This document shows, one piece after another, positions 9,464 through 19,694 of a stretch of 64,000 nucleotides of DNA (positions are counted from its first letter, which is position 1; every line of letters starts with the position of its first letter). This DNA comes from Nannochloropsis salina CCMP1776. Its lineage: Eukaryota; Sar; Eustigmatophyceae; Eustigmatales; Monodopsidaceae. The notes beneath the pieces were generated by a model. The model searched no databases, had not been told where the DNA came from, and worked only from the letters and a program-made list of their open reading frames with translations. The DNA lies in assembly GCA_004565275.1 (NCBI GenBank), contig SDOX01000183.1:90035-154034 (forward strand), written 5' to 3'. Made by a program: the position numbers and the translations under genes.

Positions 9464-11182
9464 ATGGTCTCAGCGACCTTGCATGTTCACATCGGTCAGT
9501 GCGGAAATCAGATAGGAGAGCACTTTTGGTCCCTGGCCGCAGACGATTTTGCTGCTGCCGCCGACAACGGCGATGCTTCTTCGTTTAGCCCCCAATACCC
9601 CCATCCATTGTTCCATGAGCAGGATGGTCGGGCTGCCGCAGTCTTCGTGGATAGCGAGGCTAAGGTAGTTGATCGCCTTCGCAAGAATTCTCGATTGGCC
9701 AGCGTCCTCCGTAAGGAAGCTTGCATTACGGACAGCTCCGGCCGTGCTAACAACTGGGCCATGGGGTTTACTTCATCTTGTAAAGAACTAGCTCAGGGCC
9801 GCGGGCTATTTTATTCCACTGTAAACGTTCTTCGACGGGAATTAGAGCGGATAGACTCCCTTCAAAGCCTAGTTATCTACCACAGCTTGGCGGGTGGGAC
9901 GGGTGCAGGCGTCGGTTCCGCGCTCTTCCAGTACCTGCGAGAGGCCTGCCCCTCCGTGAACATCACCACATGTTCGGTGGGACCGTTTTCAACGGGTGAC
10001 TGCGCAACGCAGTGGTACAACTCAGCGTTAACCTTGAACGCCCTCAGTGAGCATGCGGATACTATCCTATACCGAGATAATGATCAGTTGCTCGGAGAGT
10101 ACCTGCGGGTGGCTGGCGCGGCCCAAGGGACGGGCAGGAGGGGGATGTCCGGCGGACGAGGGCTTGCACTTGCCACGTCAAAGGCGTCGATGGGGCGTTT
10201 GAACGAGAGTCTGGCCGCTGACCTGGCCTGTCTCCTCTTCCCCACTGTGACCTCCCCCTCGATTCCAACCTGTGGGGGGGGGGGCTACCGGGCCTGGGAC
10301 GCACTGGCACTGCAGCACGACTGCACGCCCTTCAAGTACGCTAAATTCGTCGACAATCGCTCTTCCTGGTCCGCGTCCGCTGCGTCTACCCTTCCAACGT
10401 CCTCTGTCCCCTTCAAAGCTGCTGCCGGGCACGGCCTTCACCACGTGCCAGATGGCAGGCTTGGGGGAGCAGGCGGAGGACAATGGGCCGATGAATGCGT
10501 CTACGTAGGCAAGGACGTGATCGCAAGCTTTCCGACGGAGGATGGGAGGGGGAAAGCCAACGTGACGCTGGCCGCTCAGATGACCGTGCGAGGGGTGGAT
10601 CTGCCGGGCACGGGCCCACACGTCCCAGGGCAGGAGCAGGTCTCCTTGTCCGAACACCCCCGAGGCAAGGGGGGACCGCAAAAGAGCGGGCAATGTCGGA
10701 ATTCCAACAGAAACCACCAGAAGCCCCAGACAAGCAATCCGTATCTCCCCCCTACCCCTTGGCACCCCGGCCTGACAGCCTTCCTCCACCACGACCTCCC
10801 GCGGGCCCTCCGTCTCCCATCCTGGCGGCAGGGGTCGGCCATCGGAACCGTTTTCTCCTCCCACTCCCAGCCCTCTATCCTGCCTTGCACATCCGTGCCT
10901 GCTGCCAGGCCTTTCTCCTCCTCAAGTCCCGGTGTGGCAATCTGCGCCAACCGGACACACATGTCCAGCACGGTCGAAAAAATCCTAGGGCGAGCAGAGG
11001 AGATGGCTGAACACCGGGCGTACTTGCATTGGTTCCATCGATACGGCATTGAAGACGACGATTTTACGGCAGCATTTGAAGGCCTGCGACGTGTCAAGGA
11101 GGAGTATGATGAGTTGGGGGCGGAGTCGGACAGGGCGCTGAGAGCCATGTCGGGAAGAAGGCGAATTCGGGATTACAGATAG
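9464..11182 (+). CDS. TUBD1: delta-tubulin-like divergent tubulin
   Basis: About 572 residues, longer than typical tubulins (about 450). The start is the ATG with good context after a likely splice acceptor, giving VSATLHVHIGQCGNQIG. The GTPase domain has the tubulin signature AGGTGAGVGS (canonical GGGTGSG) and NNWAMGF. The end, RAYLHWFHRYGIEDDDFTAAF, resembles the delta-tubulin C-terminus; epsilon-tubulin is the alternative. Delta-tubulin stabilises the C-tubule of centriole and basal-body triplets. Two regions are unusual: a Gly/Ala-rich insertion around residues 200-300, and a Pro/Ser-rich stretch of about 100 residues before the C-terminal helices (about 10610-10930) with no tubulin resemblance. 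No intron with good sites removes the latter. The gene is intact, but the insertions suggest relaxed constraint. This is surprising if the host is a coccoid alga without flagella. Confidence 0.75.
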   Translation: MVSATLHVHIGQCGNQIGEHFWSLAADDFAAAADNGDASSFSPQYPHPLFHEQDGRAAAVFVDSEAKVVDRLRKNSRLASVLRKEACITDSSGRANNWAMGFTSSCKELAQGRGLFYSTVNVLRRELERIDSLQSLVIYHSLAGGTGAGVGSALFQYLREACPSVNITTCSVGPFSTGDCATQWYNSALTLNALSEHADTILYRDNDQLLGEYLRVAGAAQGTGRRGMSGGRGLALATSKASMGRLNESLAADLACLLFPTVTSPSIPTCGGGGYRAWDALALQHDCTPFKYAKFVDNRSSWSASAASTLPTSSVPFKAAAGHGLHHVPDGRLGGAGGGQWADECVYVGKDVIASFPTEDGRGKANVTLAAQMTVRGVDLPGTGPHVPGQEQVSLSEHPRGKGGPQKSGQCRNSNRNHQKPQTSNPYLPPTPWHPGLTAFLHHDLPRALRLPSWRQGSAIGTVFSSHSQPSILPCTSVPAARPFSSSSPGVAICANRTHMSSTVEKILGRAEEMAEHRAYLHWFHRYGIEDDDFTAAFEGLRRVKEEYDELGAESDRALRAMSGRRRIRDYR

Positions 11183-12187
11183 CTGTGATGATTGCGCCTT
11201 CAAGAGGTCTTTCTTGACAAAAATCATGGGATGTCAATAGACGTTGTAAAGTCCTTGGCGGGGTTGTCTGTAAAATGTGGCAGGACGGAGTGGTCGGTCC
11301 CCGAGGAGTATCGTCATCAGCTGGAACAGGGCAAGGAATTGGCATGGCTACGGACTTCTACAAATTTCAAATGTGTGGCAACAAATTTTCCACTACGACT
11401 GAGACTCATTTTTCTTGGAGGCGTCCGTCGTTTTGCGTTCTTTTTTTCTGTTATTACCATTTCACCCCAGAAATTTCTCCATCTCGAGACCTCTCTTCTC
11501 CAATTTCATTCATGGACTTCCATAACCACACCATAAGGGTTTCCCTCCTCATTATGCTCACCTGGATTATCTTCTTGTCAACACAAGAATGCTCTTACAA
11601 AGTTCCCTTCAGCCCCAAGGCACGGGAGCTTTGGTGGACACAACTATACGCGTATGCCCTGCCCTCTATCACGTCATGGTCTTCAAGCTGGTACGACGAA
11701 GAGGAGAAAATACATTGCCCAAATCCTACCAAGTATTTTCCTGCACGTATATTCCTATTTTTCCATCCCAAACGCAGTGCGAGGGTTGACATGTCGTCGT
11801 ACATCTGTGCCATGCACTTGATGCCGCTGCCTGCCATCTTGTGTTTCAAAATGTACATTGCACGAGTCCATCCATCGATCATTTTTCCAAAATAAATTAC
11901 AAAAATGATTGAAATGCTATTGCACTGCCTTCGCACGGGTCAAAAATAAAAATCACGGGAAGGTCATAGACGCACTGGAAAGCGATGCTTCCCGTGTCCC
12001 CTCGCTGCCTCCTCGCCGCTAGAGCTCCTACTTGACTACGCCGACACTCATGTTCTCCTACCGACCGGCGAGCGCCCAAACGCACCCTCATGGGCCTTAC
12101 TTTGTTTATTCATTTCCTGACAGGGAAGGCACGGCGGTAGCGGCATTGGATCAGGACATTTAATTCTTCAGTGTCGCGAACCAGAAA
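11183..12187. other. intergenic, 1 kb
   Basis: Follows the tubulin-like stop and precedes VPS52. A short stretch at 11234-11385 reads as plausible protein in one frame but has no start or splice signals tying it to a gene, and the 206-codon frame at 11275-11895 resembles nothing known. Treated as 3' UTR plus VPS52 promoter. Confidence 0.45.
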
Positions 12188-14560
12188 ATGAGCACCTTCC
12201 CAACGGCGTCCTCGCTCCCCCGTTCACCGACACATGCAACCCCTCAACCCGCTTCCCCAACCCTCGTGGAGACCACGGCTCCGCCATTACCACCGCTATC
12301 GGCTGCGTCCACACGTACAGGTCCAGCATCGGCGGCGGGCGGAGTCGGGACGAAATCATCGTTTAGTCCGCGCACACCCGGCTTGTGCTCCAAGGACCTG
12401 AACGACTTTGACTTCGACGGCATCGATAAAGACTTGGAACGCTTTCAACAAGACGAACTGGTCAAGCAAGCACTTTCGAGAGGGGTGGAATTGAAGGGAT
12501 ACTCGGCGCAGATTGAGCAGGAATTGAAAGAGGTGGAGATGGAGTCGGTGAAAGAGTATGTCCAACAATCTTCGAACGTAGCGGCGCTCCATGGTCAGAT
12601 CCAATCGTGCGATATGATCCTGGCACGCATGCAGGAGATGCTGCTGGGCTTTCAAGCAGATCTAGGTGGAATCAGCGATGAAATCCGACACTTGCAGGAA
12701 GAGTCACGCTCTATGAGTATCAAACTCCAGAACCGGCGGGACGTGGAGGCCCAGCTCCAAAAGTTTCTGGACAAAATGGTCTTGCCCCCCGACATGGTCT
12801 CCACGCTGACTGGGAAGGAAGTCAGCGATGCCTACATGGAATACATTGTCAATTTGAACAGCAAACTCGCCTACATATCTCAGACCCGGCCTGCGCCGGA
12901 TGGGAGCAGTCTGGACATGGCACCGAAGGAAACCGCAGCGGGGAAAGAAATGGCACCCAAGTTGGAGAAACTCCGACTCAAAGCTGTGGCCAAGGGCCGC
13001 GATTACTTCTTGCAGCGCATCGCGGAGCTACGGAATCCCAAGACCCACGTGCAGATGGTCCAGCAACATGGCTTGTTGAAATACAAGCACCTGTACAAAT
13101 TTCTGGTGAACGCGGCGCCGGAAGTCGTGGAAGACGTGCGGACGACCTACGTGGAGACGATGGGCAAGACTGTCTTCAGCCTTTTCCGAGCCTACAACGC
13201 CCAGCTCCAAAAGCTGGTGGTGGAGGTGGCGAACAAGAACGACCTGATCGCGGTGGAGGAGTCGGCCGTGCGGGGCCTATTTTCGAGTCGGGTCGACTTG
13301 GGGAAGCGGGGGGATGCCTTCTCCTTGGGCGGACGTGACAAGGTGTTGGGGACGGTGGAGGACGAGCCCATACTCGTGCACATTGCGCAGGCGCAAAAGG
13401 CCCAGTACCCCTACGAGGTATGCCTCCGCAGCGTTTTCAAACATTTGACGGAGGCGGCCACCTGTGAATTTTTGTTTTGCCACGATTTCTTCGACGCACA
13501 TGCTCCCGAACCGGCAGGACAGAACGATTCTGGCCACAGGGGGACCGAGACGTTTAACGCCGTTTTTGCACGGACGCTGAGCTTGTGTCTAGAAAACTTG
13601 GAGAACTATTTGTTCAATTGCTACGATGCCATTTCGCTTCTCTTGATGATCCGACTCACCATTTTTTTCCGGAGAATCATGCAGCGGCGGCGGATACCCG
13701 TGCTGGACGCATTCTATGACCGGGTCACCATGTTGTTATGGCCCCGTTTCAAGGCGATATTCGACGCCAACCTAAAGAGCGTTCGGACGGCCAATGCGAA
13801 GAAGTTGGGGGGGGTGGACTTGCACCCGCATTACGTGTCGAGGCGATATGCCGAGTTCACAGCAACGTGTCTAGCTCTGCACGCGGCGGCATACCCCAGT
13901 GGTGGCTACACGGGGGCACCCGCGGCGGTCTTGCCTCCCGTAATGCAGACGGGCGGGGAGGACATGCTCCTCCACGACGTGTCGACGCTAACACGAGAGG
14001 TCTTGACTTTGCTGCAGCGGCTGGCCGAACGCCAACGGGGAATCAAAGAACGCTATGTCTTTCTGATCAACAATTACGACCAGATCTTGAACGTCTTCCA
14101 CGAACGGAGGGTGGAGGGGGAAGAGCGGCGTCGCTTTGAAGAGGCTCTGGCGCACCAGCGGGAGCTCTTTGTCGAGGAGGAATTGAAAACCGCATCCTTC
14201 GGCCGATTGATTGCCTTTGTCAAGGACTCAGAGGCGACTGCCGCCAGCGCCCTTAGTGAGGGCCAAGAAGGGCCTCTGGAGGTGGATGCGGGGGAAGCCG
14301 AGCAGCTGGTGCGGGAATTTGCGGCGTCCTGGAAAGCGGGCATAGAAGGGATCTACAGAGACGTGATGGCATACTTTGCGAACTTCAAAAACGGAATGGA
14401 GATTTTAAAGCAGGTGTTGACGCAACTGCTCTTGTACTATACGCGTTTTCAAGAAATCTTGAAGAAAGCTTGGCCCCGGAATTCGCCCGCCTTCGCCCAA
14501 GACGTTGTTCAAACCAGTCAGATCCTTTCGGAGATTCGGAAGTACAACCGGACATTTTAA
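12188..14560 (+). CDS. VPS52: VPS52, GARP/EARP tethering complex subunit
   Basis: 790 residues, intronless. VPS52 is the core subunit of the GARP complex (with VPS51, VPS53, VPS54), which tethers endosome-derived vesicles at the trans-Golgi, and of the related EARP. After a Ser/Thr/Pro-rich N-terminal 70 residues comes the diagnostic SAC2/VPS52 block: DGIDKDLERFQQDELV, then coiled coils to about residue 200, including NVAALHGQIQSCDMIL. The VSTLTGKEVSDAYMEYI segment is highly typical. The helical-rod C-terminal half includes FLINNYDQILNVF and ends in YFANFKNG...LLLYYTRFQEI. Length is close to family norms (about 640-820). The start is the first ATG in frame (12188), and the stop is followed shortly by the convergent TANGO6-like gene. 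Confidence 0.95.
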   Translation: MSTFPTASSLPRSPTHATPQPASPTLVETTAPPLPPLSAASTRTGPASAAGGVGTKSSFSPRTPGLCSKDLNDFDFDGIDKDLERFQQDELVKQALSRGVELKGYSAQIEQELKEVEMESVKEYVQQSSNVAALHGQIQSCDMILARMQEMLLGFQADLGGISDEIRHLQEESRSMSIKLQNRRDVEAQLQKFLDKMVLPPDMVSTLTGKEVSDAYMEYIVNLNSKLAYISQTRPAPDGSSLDMAPKETAAGKEMAPKLEKLRLKAVAKGRDYFLQRIAELRNPKTHVQMVQQHGLLKYKHLYKFLVNAAPEVVEDVRTTYVETMGKTVFSLFRAYNAQLQKLVVEVANKNDLIAVEESAVRGLFSSRVDLGKRGDAFSLGGRDKVLGTVEDEPILVHIAQAQKAQYPYEVCLRSVFKHLTEAATCEFLFCHDFFDAHAPEPAGQNDSGHRGTETFNAVFARTLSLCLENLENYLFNCYDAISLLLMIRLTIFFRRIMQRRRIPVLDAFYDRVTMLLWPRFKAIFDANLKSVRTANAKKLGGVDLHPHYVSRRYAEFTATCLALHAAAYPSGGYTGAPAAVLPPVMQTGGEDMLLHDVSTLTREVLTLLQRLAERQRGIKERYVFLINNYDQILNVFHERRVEGEERRRFEEALAHQRELFVEEELKTASFGRLIAFVKDSEATAASALSEGQEGPLEVDAGEAEQLVREFAASWKAGIEGIYRDVMAYFANFKNGMEILKQVLTQLLLYYTRFQEILKKAWPRNSPAFAQDVVQTSQILSEIRKYNRTF

Positions 14561-14814
14561 AAGGGCGGGAGAGCCGGGCAGCATGGAGGCCTCATGTTCA
14601 CATGCATGCATACGTCAAAAGGGGCAGACTGTGCGTCGCAACACGACACAGTACGCTAAAACTCGGAGGGAGAGCGCACAAAATGCTACGAAATCAAAAC
14701 GTCTACTATTTGAACGATGGCCGTCGCTCCAATCTTCTGAATCTCTGCGTCTCACACTCCTGCATTTTGTTCATTCTTGTAGATTTCTACCTGTACACTT
14801 GATACGCATGCCAT
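14561..14814. other. 254-bp convergent 3' intergenic
   Basis: Space between the stop codons of VPS52 (plus) and the TANGO6-like gene (minus). Nothing else seen. Confidence 0.5.
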
Positions 14815-17800
14815 TTACAAGTCCTTGGCCCCGTCCTCCCCCTTGCCCTCCCCTCCGACCTCCCTTAGCACCCCTGACTCCCTCCTTCTTTCCAATCGCT
14901 CCGTCAGTGCCTGCAGGGCGGAGACACGCCCGTTCGGGTCCAAGCTGTCCAAGACCGGCTCCAACAGCGCCAGGTCCAAGGCCGCGCGAGCCCGATCTGC
15001 GTGGAGACGCGTCACGCCATCCTCCTCCCCCCACCCACGCACACGGTCCAGGACGCGGAGACACGCCTCCAACGCCGGCAGCCCCAGGACGGGAAGCAGC
15101 CGCGCAGGCCCCAAACCCCGCACAAGCCGGAGCACGAGGTAGGCGGAGGCACGTCGGACCAACACCTTCGCCTTCCGATGAGCTGCCTCCAGACCGGCCT
15201 GGCCTCCCTGGGCCTCGTCCTCCCCCGTGTCCTTCCCCCCGTCCTCCTCCCCCCCCTTCCCTCCCTTCCTCTTCCCTCTCCCTTGATAGCTTTCCGCGCC
15301 ATTGCCACCATTCGAGACTCTTCCTCCCCCTTCTCCTCCCCTTCCATCCAGGGTCAGAATGCTCAAGACCAGGTCAAGAACATCGGTAAGGTACAAGCGG
15401 GAGGACCAGCCCATCCATGCCATGAGGTCCGCCATACCCGACAAACAACTCGCCCGAAAATGCCCTTCCTCCTCCAAGGCCTCCGCCCTTGCCCTCCATT
15501 CCCCTCTCTCCGCCCCTCCCACCCCCGGTCCCTCCCCCCCTCCCTCCCCAGGACCGGACCCCCTGCTCGTCGATCCCGTCGGCCGACTCCCTCTTATCAG
15601 CACCGGCATGACCCGCGACGCGTAGACAGGCATGGCCTCCCCGCACCGCTGTAACGCCTGCATGAGCGCCTCCCCCACCTTCAGCTTGTACGCCCATATC
15701 TCCGTGGAGACCGTCCGCCCTCCCTCCAGCCCTCCCTCCCGCCCTCCCTCCCGCCCTCCCCCATGCTCCCCGTCCACCACGTTCAACAGCCGATCGATCA
15801 CCCGGACCGGATCCTTCTCGCTCAAAACCACCAGGCCCTGGACTGCCGCCAGGTACACGTAAGAGTCTTGGTCATGGAGAAGAAGCAGGAGCAGCTCCAG
15901 CGCCCGCCCCCAACCTGCGTCCACCCCGTCCTCTCCCGGCCCCTCTGTCCGCCCTTGCCCCGACCCGACCACAGCGACCTTCCGCCGGGGCGGGAGGGCG
16001 TGCAGCACCTTGGTCAAGGTGACCAGTCCTCGTGCCCGTAGCGGCACCAAGGGACTCTCCACGTCCGACTGGATCGCCGCCAAGACCTCCGACAAGCCCT
16101 GCGTTCCCCCCTTGGGGGTTATCACGGCCTCTCGTCGACGTTGTGCCTCGCGCTCGCCTGGGCTCAGGGACCGGGTGCAGATCGAAGCTCGCACGGACAA
16201 GGCCATCTCCAGGTGAGGCGGAGGGAGGGGAGACCTGCCCCTTTCCCTTCCTCCGCCACTGCCTTCCTGCTCCACATCTCCCTCTCGTACATCCGGGTCG
16301 CCTCCTCCGGGCGCCACCAACTTCTCCAACAGGGGCACCAGATTTCGCAGGGCCTGCTCTTCCTCCTCCTTTCGAACCTCCCCTCCCATCTCCAAGATGA
16401 CGCTTAGCAAACTCAAGACAACTCCCAAGAGCTCCCCCAACCCTCCCCGGCCCTCCTCCTCCCCCTCCTCCCCCCCCTCGCCCTCCGCCCTCCCCCCCCC
16501 TCCATCCCCCCCTCCTCCGTCCCGCCCTCTCCACGCCACTCCCAGACAGAGTTGCGGGAGGCCAGAAAAAGCACGAGTCCAATGCTTTTAATAATTTGAG
16601 CGCCTGAGCCCCAAGTTCGAGGACCCAGACCGGCCACTTTCCCCAAAAAGGTCGCCACCACCGCGCCTCGCGCCATCTTTCGCTCCGCCTCTTCCCTGCC
16701 CTCCCTCCCTCCCTCCCTCCCTCCCTCCCTCCCTCCCTCCTTGCCCAGGTCCCAGTTTTCTGGAGACCCGTGCGCTCTCAACACGTTTTCGGTCACCCGC
16801 ACCCCTCTCAAGCCCAGATACACCACCATCAGCCTCTCCCACACCAGCCCTGGCACCTGCTGTCCTGCCTCGCCCTCTCCTTCCCTCCCTTCTTTACTCT
16901 CTCCTTCCCCCTCCGCAGCCAGTCTTTCCAGCAACGGGAGCAGAACCTCCTCGGCCACCCCTTCCGCCCTCATCACCGCCCTCTCCGTCCCCCTCAACTC
17001 CAGCCCTCGCATTTCCTGAACGACCGAAGCGAAGTTTGAGGAGGAGGAGGAGGAGGAGGGAGGGAGGAAGACGGAGGTTTTTTCCGCCTCCTCTTCGCTC
17101 AGGCGCTTCACCGCCACCCCTCCGCCCCCCCCGGCGACGAACCTCATCCTCCCTCCCCTCCCTCCCTCTCCTTCCCCGCTCCTTTCCTCCCCCCCCCCAC
17201 CCCCTTCGCGTACGGCCCCTTGTCTTTTCCCCACTCCGACCAAATGCAAACATCCGTCCACCAGGAGCACGTGCGCCCTCCCCTTTCCCCTTCCCTCCCC
17301 CGTCCCTCCCCCTCCGTCCTCCTCCATGCCCGCCCCTCGCAAAAGCACCAAAAGGCAGGCCTCCACCTCCGCTTTGCCCCGGGCCCGCGTCGACCGGACG
17401 AAGCCGTACAGATCCATCAAGGGGAAGATCAAGGAGGGGACTGCCAACGTCTCGACAAAGGCGGGTAACGGCGGTGTGACCGTTAACAGGACCTGCAAAT
17501 CCTCAACGGCTCGTTCGACGGTCGCCTCGTCCGCCTCCTCCGCGTCGATTTCCTCCACCAGAAGGGGCTGAAATAGGCATGGGAAGAGGAAGACGTCGCG
17601 GGTGACGGTGGGAAAGCGCTGGGTGAGGCGGTGGATGAGGGAAGCGAGGAAGGACTGCACGCGGCCGTGGTCCCGGGCGGGAGTGTGGAGGAGGGGGGGC
17701 AGCTGAGGGGCGAGGCCGGCGATGTATTCGGAGGGGGAGAGGTGGGAGGGAAGGGAGGTGAGGAGGCGAAGGACTTGCTCATGGGCGGGAAAAGCCTCGA

Positions 17801-19348
17801 GGGTGTCGGGCAAGCCCCCCAAGAAGGATTCCAGGACGGCCCGGAGCCCTCCCGGCTGGAGGAGGAGGAGGGAGAGGCGATGGGCGCAGGCGCGACGGAG
17901 CCACGGGGGGAGGGAGGACGGGTGGGAGGCAAGGAGGGAGCGGAGGCCGTTGACGACCAGGCGGGGGCCGAAGCGAGTGGACAGAACCTCCAGGCGCTGG
18001 GAGACGGTCGGGGAGGAGGGCGAGGGAGGGAGGGAGCGTGAATGGTGCTGGATGGAGAAGTAGAGGGCAAAGAGGTCGGCGATGTGCCGGGCTTGGAAAA
18101 CAGAGCCGAACTGCTCGAGTTCCATGGAAGCTTCTAGAATGTCGGCGAACCGGAGGGAGTGGGCGAGGCGGAGCAGGCGGATAGGTCTGGGGCGGAGGGA
18201 GGGAGGGAGGGAGGGGGAGGGTTTTATGGGAGGGTGGGAGGGAAGAAGAGTGAGCGGACAGTCCCGATGCTTAAGAGCCGAACAAAAGCGAGGGAAAGGG
18301 TAATAGAGAACAAGCCACAGCCCTGAACGACAAGCTGTGCCATGGCGGTAACGGGCCGTGAAGGAAAGTGCAACGAGGCAGGATTCAGAGGATATAAGTA
18401 CTCAGCAGCGTCCGATCCATGAGGATCGTACCACAGGAGTATCTGCAGCACCCCAGGTCCCGGCCCCTCCGCCCGGAGGCTTTGTGAAGCCCTCCAAGGG
18501 GGGGGCGGGACGCAGTGGGGCATCATCATCCCTTGCCCTTTCCACGCCAGGGGGCGGGTTTGGCGCCCGCCCTTGGAGGCAAGTACGACTGACACACGCA
18601 GAGGGACACTGGAAAGTCCCAACCCGGCCACGAAAGAGAGTACTCTTTGGCATACTCTCCTAGGGGAGGCACCCACTTACCGCGCCTGCCCCGCCTGCTC
18701 TTGCCCCTCGCGTTCGCTCCTTTGCTCCGTCCCGCCGCGATCCTCTCCTGGGGCCGCCACAGCCGCCAAACCCCATGCCAGGACTGAGGGTGGGAGCGTC
18801 ACCGCCTTGCTCTCCTCCCGTCGCTCCAAGGGCCGACCTGCCCCGTCGTCCAGACAGGGGTAAATGCCCCAGAGCACCAACACCTCCAAGGCCGTCCGCA
18901 AACTATTGAAATCCAGCATGCTGAACATACCCGGGGGAGGGGCTCCGCTCTTCCGGTGCCCCGGTGCTTGGGATGAGAGACCTTGTGAAGGCGTGAGCGT
19001 GTGAGCCAGATAAATGACGCGAGAAAGCAGTGGACACAACAGACGGTCTAGCAAGACGTCGCGTAGTGCTTCGGGCCGGCTGCCAAGATCGATTATGTTG
19101 TCGCCTGTCATGTCGCCGGGGGACGCCTTATCGTGGCTGGATCCACGTGTCGGTGAAGAGAGAAAAGGGGCACATGCCCGAGCGAGAAGGGGGGACAAAG
19201 CGGTAGCGGCTTCATAGGGGGTCGTGGCCGTGGTGCAAACAGGAGGGATATGAATGTTCTTGATGGCTTGAATGACTGCTGATAACGTAAAACGAAGAGC
19301 CTTAAATTCCTCTTGAGGCGTCTGCAAAGGCTTGGGTATTGTTCTCAT
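14815..19348 (-). CDS. TANGO6: TANGO6/RTP1-like HEAT-repeat protein (three exons, one junction unresolved)
   Basis: Large HEAT-repeat protein. TANGO6 is implicated in ER-Golgi organisation, and yeast Rtp1 in RNA polymerase II assembly and nuclear import. Exon 1 runs from ATG 19348 to 18681 with donor GTAAGT. Exon 2 starts at 18186 (acceptor CCCCAG) and phases correctly (CG|A). Exon 3 ends at the stop at 14815. The exon 2/3 junction is unresolved: the two frames overlap around 16413-16630, and one phase-consistent choice is 16631/16538 with a weak donor. Exon 1 carries LEVLVLWGIYPCLDDGAG, like the family N-terminal block. Exon 3 carries HDQDSYVYLAAVQGLVVLS, then FRASCLSGMADLMAWMG, matching the RTP1 C-terminal domains. 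Acidic Gly-rich inserts (GGREGGREGG type) occur throughout. Strong pyrimidine bias on the plus strand makes antisense frames long, but they are shadows. Confidence 0.75.
16699..16741 (+). repeat. (CCCT)n microsatellite
   Basis: About ten tandem copies of the tetranucleotide. On the coding strand of the TANGO6-like gene it reads as repeated Gly-Arg-Glu-Gly codons. Related tracts occur at about 15715-15765 and 18190-18215 in the same gene. Confidence 0.95.
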
Positions 19349-19694
19349 ACCCAAATGCGCCTAACTATGAAAAATGGACGGGGAGGGCATGTCAAGCACG
19401 GGGTGGCGGGAGGTTATATTTATCACTTCCCGTCGCAAATGTATCGTCGCAGGGAACCCAATTTCATGCCGTTGAAGACCGCTTTAGTGGAAAAAATTGC
19501 AATTCCCACAGGCATATTGCAAGATTTTCATATGCGTGGTTTCGGTTGACTCGGTACGAAGGAACAATGAGTATACTCCCAGCCCTCTCTTTCCGCGCTG
19601 CGTCCTGCAGCTTGCCCTGACTTAAGAGCCTCTGAGTAGGATTCTCACTTTCACCGCATTGTCCATTGAAAAATCCTTGTTACATTCTGCATTC
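19349..19694. promoter_or_regulatory. 346-bp region shared by two divergent genes
   Basis: Lies between the TANGO6-like start (minus) and the RCC1-like start (plus). Presumed to hold both promoters; no recognisable element was seen. Confidence 0.4.

Noticed and set aside
9464-11182. Epsilon-tubulin as the identity of the divergent tubulin
   Set aside because: Some N-terminal residues (ITDSSGRANNWA, SEHAD) do resemble epsilon-tubulin, but the AGGTG signature with the YGIEDDDFTAAF C-terminus fits delta-tubulin better; a tree is needed.
11275-11895. 206-codon plus-strand ORF after the tubulin-like gene
   Set aside because: Rich in Phe, Ser, Trp and Cys with no domain, no splice link to the tubulin gene and composition like non-coding AT-rich DNA.
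15001-18063. Many long plus-strand ORFs (100-220 codons) across the TANGO6-like gene
   Set aside because: They are antisense shadows created by pyrimidine-rich low-complexity sequence; their products are Pro/Ser/Arg runs, while the minus strand encodes recognisable HEAT-type and RTP1 blocks.
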